From contig NZ_JACHZF010000007.1 of assembly GCF_014193375.1 (NCBI RefSeq), forward strand, positions 62,001 to 126,000: DNA of 64,000 nucleotides, written 5' to 3'. Position 1 is the first letter of the stretch. Each line of letters starts with the position of its first letter. Under the pieces are notes generated by a model. It was given only the letters and a program-made list of their open reading frames with translations. It had not been told where the DNA came from and did not search any database. Below are positions 29,312 through 37,056 of the stretch, one piece after another. The stretch is from Halomonas campaniensis (lineage in GTDB: Bacteria > Pseudomonadota > Gammaproteobacteria > Pseudomonadales > Halomonadaceae). A program made the translations under genes and the position numbers.

Positions 29312-30699
29312 GTCAGCTTGTCTCCGATCAGCCAGTCCAGGGCGGCATCCAGGCGGATATGGGGCAGGGCCCCTCCCTCCAGGGGCAGCGGGCGGAAGGC
29401 CGGGAAGTGGAACCCCTGGCGGGCCCAGAAGTCGGCATCGGGCAGCCGGTCGGGTACCTCGCCGGGAAACAGCAGCAGGGGCTCCCCGTCCAGGGAGGTG
29501 CCGCGCAGCGCCGGGGACCTCTGCCCGCGGTGCTCCACCTCCCGCGCCTCGCTGGCCCGGATCGATGCCAGCGACAGGGCGCGTACCGGGACACTGGCGA
29601 AGCGCAGGTCCTTGAGGGGCTCGGCGAGCAGCGCCTCGAGCAGCCCGACCAGCCGCCCATGCTGTTCCGGGGTGACGTGGTCGGCCTTGGTGGCGGCGAT
29701 GGCCAGGCGGTCGATGCGCGGCGCGAACAGCCGCGACAGCAGGCTGCGCTGGCCATAGTCGAAGCTCTGCATCAGCGTGGCCAGGGCCCGGGAGAGGTCC
29801 TGGAAGCGCTCCGGCCCGGCATTCAGGGCGCCGAGCAGGTCCACCAGCACGATCTGGCGGTCGAAGCGGCGGAAGTGCTCCCGGTAGAACGGCCTGACGA
29901 TATGCTGCTGGTAGTACTGGAAGCGCCGGGCCAGGGTCGCGTAGTTGCTCTCCGGCGGCAGGCGCTCGCGTTCGGCCGGGTCGAGCCGCGCCAGGCCGGG
30001 CAACGGAAAGAACTGCAGGACCGGGGCGCCGGCCAGCTCGCCGGGCAGCAGGAAGCGTCCCGGCTGCAGGTCGGCGAAGCCCGCCTCCCGCGCGGCGCGC
30101 AGCCCCTCGGCATACCGCTCGGCGATGGCGGCCAGCTGGGCCTCGTCGGCCTCGGCGGTGGGGTCCAGGGCCGCTACCGCGGCATGCCAGTCGGCAAACA
30201 GCGAGCGCCGCTCGGTGCCGGTCAGTGCCTGCTGGGCCTGGCACCAGCCGGGGTAGTCGTGGGCCAGCAGCGGCAGGTCGAGCAGCCACTCGCCGGGGTA
30301 GTCGAAGAGGTCGAGGGTCAGCTGGCGGGTGTCGCTGCCCAGCAGGCCACGCCGGGGCGGGCGGTAGCGGATCGCCAGGCGCAGCTCGCTGATGCCGCGG
30401 GTCGGCTCCGGCCAGCGCGGGGGCGTCTCCTCCAGGGCGGCCATGGCCTGGTCATAGGGGAAGCGCGGCACGCCCAGGTCCTGCTGATTGACGCGGCGGG
30501 CGCCGAGCAGGCGCCCCTCCCGCGCCGCCGGCAGCAGGTCGAGCCTGGCCTCCAGGCCGGCATGGCGCATCTGGTTGACCAGCGAGGTGAGGAAGGCGGT
30601 CTTGCCCGAGCGCGACAGGCCGGTGACCGCCAGCCGCAGCTGGCGGTCGCGGCCACGCTCGAGCAGGTCATGGAGTTCGCGGGCCAGGGGCTGGCGCAT
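29308..30699 (-). CDS. ycjX: YcjX-like GTP/ATP-binding protein (DUF463)
   Basis: A 463-residue P-loop protein. The Walker A motif GLSRSGKTAF is at about residues 26-35, and FDYPGEWLLDLP near 130 is the likely Walker B/switch region. QIVLVDLLGALNAG near 290 is another conserved YcjX segment. It is thought to act as a GTPase with YcjF at the membrane under envelope stress. The start at 30699 (MRQPLARELHDLL) was chosen by family length; in-frame ATG codons further upstream lie in poorly conserved sequence. Translationally coupled to ycjF. Confidence 0.85.
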   Translation of the reverse strand: MRQPLARELHDLLERGRDRQLRLAVTGLSRSGKTAFLTSLVNQMRHAGLEARLDLLPAAREGRLLGARRVNQQDLGVPRFPYDQAMAALEETPPRWPEPTRGISELRLAIRYRPPRRGLLGSDTRQLTLDLFDYPGEWLLDLPLLAHDYPGWCQAQQALTGTERRSLFADWHAAVAALDPTAEADEAQLAAIAERYAEGLRAAREAGFADLQPGRFLLPGELAGAPVLQFFPLPGLARLDPAERERLPPESNYATLARRFQYYQQHIVRPFYREHFRRFDRQIVLVDLLGALNAGPERFQDLSRALATLMQSFDYGQRSLLSRLFAPRIDRLAIAATKADHVTPEQHGRLVGLLEALLAEPLKDLRFASVPVRALSLASIRASEAREVEHRGQRSPALRGTSLDGEPLLLFPGEVPDRLPDADFWARQGFHFPAFRPLPLEGGALPHIRLDAALDWLIGDKLT

Positions 30700-30719
30700 G
30701 GTCTGGGTTCCGTGGCGGG

Positions 30720-30911
30720 TCAGGGAGCGGGCGTGGCGATCAGCGGGTAGAGCACCGGCGAGGCGGCAATCAGGAAGCCCAGGCCGGCGAGCAGGTAGCC
30801 GGGCACGCGGTGGCGGGTGCGGTGGGCCAGGGTGAGGCCGCCGATGCAGACCACCAGGCCGACCAGGTTGAAGGTGAAGGTGGCCATCTCCAGGAAGTGC
30901 TGGGGAGACAT
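30720..30911 (-). CDS. Small two-helix membrane protein
   Basis: A 63-residue protein with two hydrophobic segments (about residues 8-28 and 38-58) joined by a basic loop, HRTRHRVPG. The start at 30911 has a strong GAGGAG upstream. It ends 20 bp before ycjX in the same direction, so it is probably the first gene of the ycjXF transcript. No family is recognised; an inner-membrane location is predicted. Confidence 0.65.
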   Translation of the reverse strand: MSPQHFLEMATFTFNLVGLVVCIGGLTLAHRTRHRVPGYLLAGLGFLIAASPVLYPLIATPAP

Positions 30912-30997
30912 GCAGGCTCCTCGGGTTGCCGTGTGGTGCCGGGAATGGTATCAGGAGTCGTGATGCCACCGAAGCGTCCCGAGTGAGGAGGAACGAC

Positions 30998-31549
30998 ATG
31001 GCGAGACTGCCTGCGGTGGACGAGGTGATCGGGTTCTGGTTCGGCGAACTCGAGCCGGCCCAGTGGTTCCGCAAGGACCCGGCCCTCGATGCCGAGATCG
31101 CGACACGCTTCGCTGCGCTGCTGGAGGCCGCCGGGCGCGGCGAGCTGTGGTCGTGGCGGCTCTCGGCCCGGGGACGCCTGGCCGAGGTGATCGTGCTCGA
31201 CCAGTTCTCGCGCAATATCCACCGCGACACGCCCCTGGCCTTCGCCCGGGATCCGGTGGCGCTGGTGCTGGCCCAGGAGGCAGTGGCCCACCGCATCGAC
31301 CGCCACCTGGACGTCGCCTGGCGTGCCTTCCTCTACATGCCCTGGATGCACAGCGAGTCGCTGGCCATCCACGACGAGGCGCTCGGCCTGTTCGACCAGC
31401 CGGGGCTGGAGGAGAACCTGCGCTTCGAGCATCGCCACCGCGACATCATCGCCCGCTTCGGGCGCTACCCGCATCGCAACGCCATCCTGGGGCGATCCTC
31501 GACCCCGGAGGAGCTGGCCTTTCTCGAGCAGCCGGGCTCCTCCTTCTAG
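30998..31549 (+). CDS. DUF924 family protein
   Basis: A 183-residue soluble helical protein. The family signatures VIGFWFGE near residue 10, WFRKDPALDAEI near 23, VIVLDQFSRNIHRD near 65 and MPWMHSES near 112 are all present. DUF924 proteins have a TPR-like helical fold and unknown function. The start at 30998 has GAGGAGGAAC just upstream. It is followed 26 bp later by the YeaQ-like gene, with a common terminator after both. Confidence 0.88.
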   Translation: MARLPAVDEVIGFWFGELEPAQWFRKDPALDAEIATRFAALLEAAGRGELWSWRLSARGRLAEVIVLDQFSRNIHRDTPLAFARDPVALVLAQEAVAHRIDRHLDVAWRAFLYMPWMHSESLAIHDEALGLFDQPGLEENLRFEHRHRDIIARFGRYPHRNAILGRSSTPEELAFLEQPGSSF

Positions 31550-31575
31550 GAAACCCATCTCACAAGGAGCGACAC

Positions 31576-31818
31576 ATGGGACTGATTGCCTGGTTGATCA
31601 TCGGCGGCCTGGCGGGCTGGATCGCCGGCCATATCATGCGCGGGGGCGGCTTCGGCATCCTCGGCAACATCGGCGTAGGGGTCGTGGGCGCGGTGATCGG
31701 CGGCTTCCTGTTCAGCCTGCTGGGGCTGCAGGCCGGCGGCTTCATCGGCTCCTTGGTCACCGCCATCGTCGGTGCCGTGGTGCTGCTCTGGGTGATCGCC
31801 AAGGTCAGGAAGGCCTGA
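31576..31818 (+). CDS. GlsB/YeaQ/YmgE family stress membrane protein
   Basis: An 80-residue, Gly-rich membrane protein with three hydrophobic helices (MGLIAWLIIGGLAGWIAGHI, then the segments near 28-50 and 55-75). These small transglycosylase-associated proteins are commonly induced by general stress. The start at 31576 has AAGGAGCGAC upstream. It is second in a two-gene unit with the DUF924 gene. Confidence 0.9.
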   Translation: MGLIAWLIIGGLAGWIAGHIMRGGGFGILGNIGVGVVGAVIGGFLFSLLGLQAGGFIGSLVTAIVGAVVLLWVIAKVRKA

Positions 31819-31838
31819 CGCCCATCCCCGTCCTGCCT

Positions 31839-31874
31839 CGACGGCGCCCGGCCTCGGCCGGGCGCCGTCGTTTT
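31839..31874 (+). terminator. Strong rho-independent terminator
   Basis: A 15-bp stem, CGACGGCGCCCGGCC with GGCCGGGCGCCGTCG, is followed directly by TTTT. It ends the DUF924-YeaQ unit and also separates it from the convergent gene at 31877. Confidence 0.88.
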
Positions 31875-31876
31875 CG

Positions 31877-32482
31877 TCAGGGGGCGGCGGAGCGCGGCAG
31901 GATGCGCCGGTAGCGATCCAGCATCCGGTCGAGCCAGGCGCCGGAAGGGGCACCCTCCACGGGAGGCGAGGGCACCCGAACCTCGAGCAGGAAGCACCCG
32001 TGGTGGCCTGCGGTCTCGGTGCCGAGCAGGCGGTGGGCCAGCGCCTCGGGCAGCCCGCCGGGGCGCCGCCAGGTCAGCCGCAGGGCCTGCTGGTCCAGCA
32101 GGTACTGGAAGCGCGCCGTATCGGTGAGCACCGCGGCGGCCCCGTGCACCAGCCCCTGGGAGAGGCTCTCCAGGGTGCGGTAGCGCGGGGCCCCGGCGGC
32201 CCGGCAGGCATGGGTGCCCACGACGAAGCAACGCTCTCGCTCCGCCGGGTCTTCAGGCCACTTGCCGCCGGCGAGGCGTGCCGGGGTGGCGACGAAGGAC
32301 AGGGTGACGACCACCGCCGGGGTGCCGTCGGCCAGGGCGGCATCGGTGCGGGTGATCACGCCGCCGCGCAGCGCCTCGCGCAGCCAGCGATAGTCGCAGG
32401 CCTGCTGCACGGTGGCCTGGGCATCCTTGAGGGAGTGGTGGGCGCCCTGCAGGGAGCGCAGCAGCGTCAGGGTGCGAAACAT
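31877..32482 (-). CDS. Hypothetical protein
   Basis: A 201-residue protein starting MFRTLTLLRSLQGAHH at the ATG at 32482. An upstream in-frame TTG (32542) would add 20 residues but looks unlikely. It has mixed alpha/beta character with no signal peptide or membrane segment. Segments such as LADGTPAVVVTLSFVATP and GHHGCFLLEVRVPSPP look like beta strands. It shows the codon bias of real genes in the region, is convergent with the YeaQ-like gene, and is divergent from the TAXI operon. No family is recognised. Confidence 0.55.
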   Translation of the reverse strand: MFRTLTLLRSLQGAHHSLKDAQATVQQACDYRWLREALRGGVITRTDAALADGTPAVVVTLSFVATPARLAGGKWPEDPAERERCFVVGTHACRAAGAPRYRTLESLSQGLVHGAAAVLTDTARFQYLLDQQALRLTWRRPGGLPEALAHRLLGTETAGHHGCFLLEVRVPSPPVEGAPSGAWLDRMLDRYRRILPRSAAP

Positions 32483-32740
32483 CGAGCGTCCGGAGCCGAG
32501 TGTTGGAGTGGGGGGCGTGCCCTGGCCGGAATAGTGGGGCAACCCGTGGCCATTGGCAAACCCCGCGCCGGCGGAGAGAGACGGGGCAGGGTGCCATGTG
32601 ACGCCTGACGGCGACAGCCACCCGGTTAGGCACTAAGCTGGACATTGACCTCGTACAGGTGTGATGCGCCGCTCGGCAACCCGCCGGCGCGCGCTCGATC
32701 TGCGCTGAGGCCGTGGCGGCATCCTTCGCCGAGGTGGACC

Positions 32741-33685
32741 ATGACAACAACAACAAGACGGCTGCTTGGCCTGCTCTTCGGTACCCTGCTGTCAATGCAG
32801 GCCATGGCGGACCACTATGCGATCCTTACCGGCGGTACCTCCGGGGTCTACTATCCCGTCGGGTTGGCCCTCAAGAGCGTGCTCGACCGGGAATTGCCCG
32901 AGCACACCTTCAGCGTCGTCTCGACCCAGGCCTCGGTCGAGAACCTCAACCTGCTGCAGAAGGGCGAGGGCATCATCGCCCTGGCCCAGGGCGACATCCT
33001 CTCCGATGCCTGGGAGGGCAACCCCGAGGCCGGCTTTCCCAGTTCGCGAACCCGGATCCGCCTGATCGGGGCCGCCTACCCCAACTTCATCCACCTGCTG
33101 GCCAGGTCAGACGCCGGCATCACCTCCCTGGAGGACCTGGCGGGCAAGCGCGTCTCGGTGGGCGCCGCACGCAGCGGCAACGAGCTCAACGCTCGGGCAC
33201 TGCTCGGCGCCGCAGGCCTCAGCTACGCGGATCTGACCCTGGTCGAGTACCTGCACTACGGCGAGAGCGTCGAACTGCTGGTGAGAGGAGAGCTCGACGT
33301 GGTGATCGTCTCGGCCGGGCTCGGCGTGGCGGCCGTCACCGAGGCGAGTCGGCGGGCCCGGGTGGACCTGGTGCCCATCGCTCCCGAGTTCATCGAGCGC
33401 CGGGCGAGCATGTTCATGCCCGGCGTCATTCCGGCGGGGAGCTATCCCGGCCAGGCCGAGGCGGTGCCCACCGCGGCGCTCAACAACTTCCTGGTCACGA
33501 CGTCCGAGGCCCCCGACGCCCTGGTCTACCGGATCACCCGGGCAATCTTCGACAACCTGGAGTCGATCTACGCCGCTCATCCGGCGGCCGAGGTGATCTC
33601 CCGCGAGGGCGCCGTGGCAACGCTCCCGATCGACCTTCACCCGGGAGCCGCCCGCTACTTCCGACAGGCGGGGGTGATGCCATGA
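32741..33685 (+). CDS. TAXI-family periplasmic solute-binding protein (copy 1)
   Basis: A 314-residue secreted protein with a signal peptide cleaved near MQAMA-DHY. The mature part begins YAILTGGTSGVYYPVG, the TAXI hallmark, followed by VVSTQASVENLNLLQ and ALAQGDILSDAW. TAXI proteins usually capture a carboxylate or amino-acid-like ligand for a TRAP membrane permease. No permease gene lies in this operon. The start at 32741 has GAGGTGG 4-5 nt upstream. Its last codons overlap the next gene by 4 bp. First of six tightly packed genes that go on to a histidine kinase; a sensing role is inferred. Confidence 0.88.
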   Translation: MTTTTRRLLGLLFGTLLSMQAMADHYAILTGGTSGVYYPVGLALKSVLDRELPEHTFSVVSTQASVENLNLLQKGEGIIALAQGDILSDAWEGNPEAGFPSSRTRIRLIGAAYPNFIHLLARSDAGITSLEDLAGKRVSVGAARSGNELNARALLGAAGLSYADLTLVEYLHYGESVELLVRGELDVVIVSAGLGVAAVTEASRRARVDLVPIAPEFIERRASMFMPGVIPAGSYPGQAEAVPTAALNNFLVTTSEAPDALVYRITRAIFDNLESIYAAHPAAEVISREGAVATLPIDLHPGAARYFRQAGVMP

Positions 33686-34641
33686 GAGGGGGAGCGCTAC
33701 GCCGCCGCGCCAGGGCCCTGCTGGCGGGCGTGATGCTGTGCCTGGCGCCCGTCGCCGTGGCGAGTGAGCTGGCGATCCTCACCGGCGGTACCTCGGGTGT
33801 CTACTACCCGGTCGGCCAGGCGCTGAAGGTGCTGCTCGAGGAGTCCATTCCCGAGCATCGTTTCCGCGTGATCTCCACCCAGGCCAGCGTGGAGAACCTC
33901 AACCTGCTGCAGCGCGGGGCCGGCGTGCTGGCCCTGGCCCAGGGCGATATCCTGGCGGACGCCTGGGCAGGCCGGCCCGAGGCGGGCTTCGCGGCCGCGC
34001 GGGACAAGATCCGGCTGCTGGGGGCGGCCTACCCGGACTTCATCCACCTGCTGGCAAGGACGGATGCGGGGGTCGTGGTGCTGGAGGACCTGGCGGGCAA
34101 GCGCGTCTCGGTCGGCGCCGCGCGCAGCGGCACCGAGATATCGGCCCGTGCCCTGCTGGGTGCCGCCGGCCTGAGCTATGCGGACCTGCTGCAGGTCGAG
34201 TACCTGCACTACGGTGAGGGCGTCGAGCGGCTGGTGAGCGGGGACCTCGATGCGGTGATCATCTCGGCGGGTCTCGGCGTGGCCGCCGTCGGCGAGGCGG
34301 CAAGGCGCACCGCGGTAAGCTTCGTGCCCATCGCTCCGCACCTCATGACGGCAAGTTCACGGTTCCAGCCCATTGCCATCCCGCCGGACAGCTATCCCGG
34401 CCAGGCGGAACCGGTGCCCACCGCGGCGCTCAGCAATTTCTTCGTCACCAGTGCCGACGTGCCCGAGGCGCTGGTCTATCGCATCACCCGGGCGATCTAC
34501 GACAACCTGGACAGGATCCATGCCGCCCATCCGGCGGCCCGTGCGATCCGCCTGGAGCATGCCCTGGCCACTCGCCCCGTCGCGGCCCACCCTGGCGCCC
34601 TGCGCTACTTCCGCGAGCTTGGCCTTGCGGAGTCACCCTGA
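33682..34641 (+). CDS. TAXI-family periplasmic solute-binding protein (copy 2)
   Basis: A 319-residue tandem paralogue of the preceding gene. The two share LTGGTSGVYYPVG, STQASVENLNLLQ, ALAQGDIL, LAGKRVSVGAARSG, RALLGAAGLSYADL and VEYLHYG. It has its own signal peptide (hydrophobic core LLAGVMLCLAPVAVA). Divergence is greatest in FVPIAPHLMTASSRFQPIA, a region that in other binding proteins lines the ligand cleft, so ligand choice may differ. It overlaps the previous gene (ATGA) and its stop overlaps the next start (TGATG). No TRAP permease is present. Confidence 0.88.
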   Translation: MRGGALRRRARALLAGVMLCLAPVAVASELAILTGGTSGVYYPVGQALKVLLEESIPEHRFRVISTQASVENLNLLQRGAGVLALAQGDILADAWAGRPEAGFAAARDKIRLLGAAYPDFIHLLARTDAGVVVLEDLAGKRVSVGAARSGTEISARALLGAAGLSYADLLQVEYLHYGEGVERLVSGDLDAVIISAGLGVAAVGEAARRTAVSFVPIAPHLMTASSRFQPIAIPPDSYPGQAEPVPTAALSNFFVTSADVPEALVYRITRAIYDNLDRIHAAHPAARAIRLEHALATRPVAAHPGALRYFRELGLAESP

Positions 34642-35042
34642 TGGAGGCTCACATGGCGCCGTTCTGCCTGGGGCTCGTCACCGCTGCCGCGGCCGTGGTG
34701 CTGCCGACGGCCACCCTGACCCTGGGCTGGCGCCACAGCGTCGAGGGGAGTCGCTGGGAGGAGGACTACCAGGCACTGGCCGGCGGGGTACTGATCACCG
34801 AAGCGAGGATCGAGGCGTTCGGTGCCGGCATGGAGCCGCCCGCCACGGCCGTTCGCCTTGGCCGCTGGTGGCACTACGTCCCCGCCCTGGGACCGCTTTC
34901 CGCCGTGCACCTGGCCAACTCCGACCGGGTGGGAGGCTACACCCTGTGCTGGGCGGAGGGCTGCCGTCCGCTGGACGGGATAGTGCCCAGAGGCCAGCCG
35001 GTCTCCCTGGTGTCGGCGAGCTGTGCGGCCGACGGTCAATGA
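34641..35042 (+). CDS. DUF1850 domain protein
   Basis: A 133-residue protein with a short hydrophobic N-terminus (about residues 6-25), suggesting export or a membrane anchor. The DUF1850 pattern is clear: LGWRHSVEGSRWEEDY near 28, FGAGMEPP near 60, and LCWAEGCRPLDG near 102 with two Cys. DUF1850 genes typically sit beside TAXI binding proteins and TRAP permeases. Here the gene keeps the TAXI neighbours but the permease is replaced by a histidine kinase. A second ATG four codons later is possible. It is coupled to both neighbours by overlapping codons. Confidence 0.8.
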   Translation: MEAHMAPFCLGLVTAAAAVVLPTATLTLGWRHSVEGSRWEEDYQALAGGVLITEARIEAFGAGMEPPATAVRLGRWWHYVPALGPLSAVHLANSDRVGGYTLCWAEGCRPLDGIVPRGQPVSLVSASCAADGQ

Positions 35043-35065
35043 GCGCGAACCGGGAGGCGCCTGCC

Positions 35066-36673
35066 ATGACGCTATCGGGAAACTGGTCGATCAAGGCCCA
35101 GGTCTTCGTCGCTCCCGGCATCATCATCCTGCTGATGCTGACGACCATCCTGATATTCGACCAGGTGCTTCGCCGCCAGCAGGCCACCTTCCTCGAGGTG
35201 GTGCATGGCCCCCTGGCCCGGGCGACCAATTCCGCCACCCAGCTGTTGCTCGGTGTCTCCGAGGTGCAGGCCGACGTGCTGCGCTATGCCCAGCGTCGCG
35301 AGCGCCTCCCGGAGGATGACCTGGTGCTGGTCGAACTCCGGCGCTCGATCCTGCATCGCTACGCGCGTATCGAGGCGACCTTCGAGGCGCTCCGGCAAGA
35401 TGCCGAGGGGACCGGCGAGACGGATGTGATCGCCAACATCCAGGATTTCCTGACCATTCACCGCGCGGTCTCGGAGCGGCTGATAGGCGGGCCGTCGATC
35501 GACAGCGTGGCCATGAGCAGCCTCATGGCCCACTACCAGCAGCTGCAGAGCTACATCACCGAACTGACCGAGCGGTCGCTGGCGTCCGCACAGCACACCG
35601 TCGACCAGGCCGAACGGCATGTCGGACGACTGGCCGCCATGCTGATGGCCGGGTCGGCGATCATCATCCTCTTCTCGGTGCTGATCACCCTCTACATCGG
35701 GCGTGCCATCTCGCTGCCGATCGCCCGGCTGATCGGCATCATGACCTCGGTGGCCGAGGGCAGGCCGGTGGTCGAGGTGCCCGGCCAGTGGCGTCGCGAC
35801 GAGATCGGCGAGATGGCGCGTGCCGTCGGCGTGTTCGACCGGGTCACCCGGGAGCTGCGTCGACGCGAGGTGCTGCTCGAGGAGGCGCGCCACACGGCCG
35901 AGCAGGCCAACGTGGCCAAGTCGGTGTTCCTGGCCAACGTCAGCCACGAGCTGCGTACGCCTCTGACCTCGATCCTCGGGTTCACGCGCATCATCCAGCG
36001 CCGCCTGGAGCGCTACGTGTGGCCGCGGGTCGACACCCGAGCGCCGCGGGTGGGGGAGGCCATGGCCCAGGTGTGTGACAACATCGAGATCATCCTCACC
36101 GAGGGCGTGCGGCTCACCACCTTGATCAACAACCTGCTCGACCTGGAGAAGATCGAGGCGGGCAAGATGTGCTGGCGCCTCGAGGCGGTCGAGCCCCGCA
36201 CGCTGATGGCGCTGGCCGCCGATGCCACCGCCGCCCTGCATGCCCGGGAGGGGCTGCATTTCGAGATGGCGCTGCCGGAGACCCTGCCCCGGGTCCGCGC
36301 CGACCGCGATCGGGTGGTTCAGGTGCTGATCAACCTGATCTCGAACGCGGTCAAGTTCACGCCGCACGGGCGGATCCGCTGCAGTGCCGCCGACCTCGGT
36401 GATGGTCGCGTCGAGCTTGCCGTCAGCGACACGGGGCGAGGAATCGCGCCCGAGGACCTGCAGCGGATCTTCGACAAGTTCCAGCAGGTGGGCGACACCC
36501 TGACGGAGAAGCCGACCGGCACCGGCCTGGGGCTGGCGATCTGCCGCGAGATCGTCACGCACCTGGGCGGCGAAATGCGCGTTCAGAGCGAGCCGGGGAA
36601 GGGCAGCCGCTTCGCCTTCACCCTGCCGGTCGCCGAGTCGGGCGCGATCCCCGAGATGAAGGAGAGTCCATGA
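35066..36673 (+). CDS. Membrane histidine kinase with helical periplasmic sensor
   Basis: A 535-residue sensor kinase. TM1 is at about residues 13-31, an all-helical periplasmic domain at about 33-188, TM2 at about 190-212, HAMP at about 212-265, then HisKA with the phospho-accepting His in SHELRTPL (about residue 294), and a HATPase domain with NLISNAVKF, DTGRGI and GTGLGLAI. An extra segment (RYVWPRVDTRAPR) lengthens the dimerisation helices. GGGAGG upstream favours 35066; an ATG at 35039 that overlaps the previous stop is an alternative. A helical sensor beside periplasmic binding proteins recalls TorS with TorT. The ligand is unknown. Confidence 0.9.
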   Translation: MTLSGNWSIKAQVFVAPGIIILLMLTTILIFDQVLRRQQATFLEVVHGPLARATNSATQLLLGVSEVQADVLRYAQRRERLPEDDLVLVELRRSILHRYARIEATFEALRQDAEGTGETDVIANIQDFLTIHRAVSERLIGGPSIDSVAMSSLMAHYQQLQSYITELTERSLASAQHTVDQAERHVGRLAAMLMAGSAIIILFSVLITLYIGRAISLPIARLIGIMTSVAEGRPVVEVPGQWRRDEIGEMARAVGVFDRVTRELRRREVLLEEARHTAEQANVAKSVFLANVSHELRTPLTSILGFTRIIQRRLERYVWPRVDTRAPRVGEAMAQVCDNIEIILTEGVRLTTLINNLLDLEKIEAGKMCWRLEAVEPRTLMALAADATAALHAREGLHFEMALPETLPRVRADRDRVVQVLINLISNAVKFTPHGRIRCSAADLGDGRVELAVSDTGRGIAPEDLQRIFDKFQQVGDTLTEKPTGTGLGLAICREIVTHLGGEMRVQSEPGKGSRFAFTLPVAESGAIPEMKESP

Positions 36674-37056
36674 CCGCGAAGATCCTGATCTGCGACGATG
36701 AGCCCCATATTCGCCGCCTCATCCAGCAGAGCCTGGAGGAACTCGAGGAGGAGGGGGTGACGCTCTTCCCCGTCGGTGACGGCGAGGAGGCCCTGGCCGT
36801 GATCCGCGACCAGCGCCCGGACATGATCATCCTGGATATCATGATGCCGGGTCGTGACGGCTTCGACGTCTGTGCCGAGGTCAAGGCCGATGCGATGCTT
36901 CGCTCGGCCTACGTCATGCTGCTGACCGCCAAGGGCCAGGAGTACGACCGACAGCAGGGTGACCGGGTGGGGGCCGACTGCTACATGACCAAGCCCTTCG
37001 ATCCCGACGAGCTCCTGGCCGTGTCGCGCCGGGTCATCGAGGCGCGGGGGGCATGA
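36670..37056 (+). CDS. Single-domain response regulator receiver
   Basis: A 128-residue CheY-like receiver with no output domain. The acidic pair is Asp9-Asp10 (ICDDE), the phospho-accepting Asp is at about 56 (IILDIMMPG), Thr is at 86 and Lys at 108 (TKPF). It overlaps the kinase gene (ATGA) and the next gene (ATGA), so it is the likely partner of that kinase. With no DNA-binding or enzyme domain, its output must be through protein contact, most simply with the GAF-permease encoded next. Confidence 0.92.
   Translation: MTAKILICDDEPHIRRLIQQSLEELEEEGVTLFPVGDGEEALAVIRDQRPDMIILDIMMPGRDGFDVCAEVKADAMLRSAYVMLLTAKGQEYDRQQGDRVGADCYMTKPFDPDELLAVSRRVIEARGA

Noticed and set aside
28259-30289. A single 676-residue protein covering ycjF and part of ycjX
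   Set aside because: The N-terminal two-fifths is out of frame with ycjX and is Arg/Pro/Gly-rich shadow sequence. ycjF starts at the ATG overlapping the ycjX stop.
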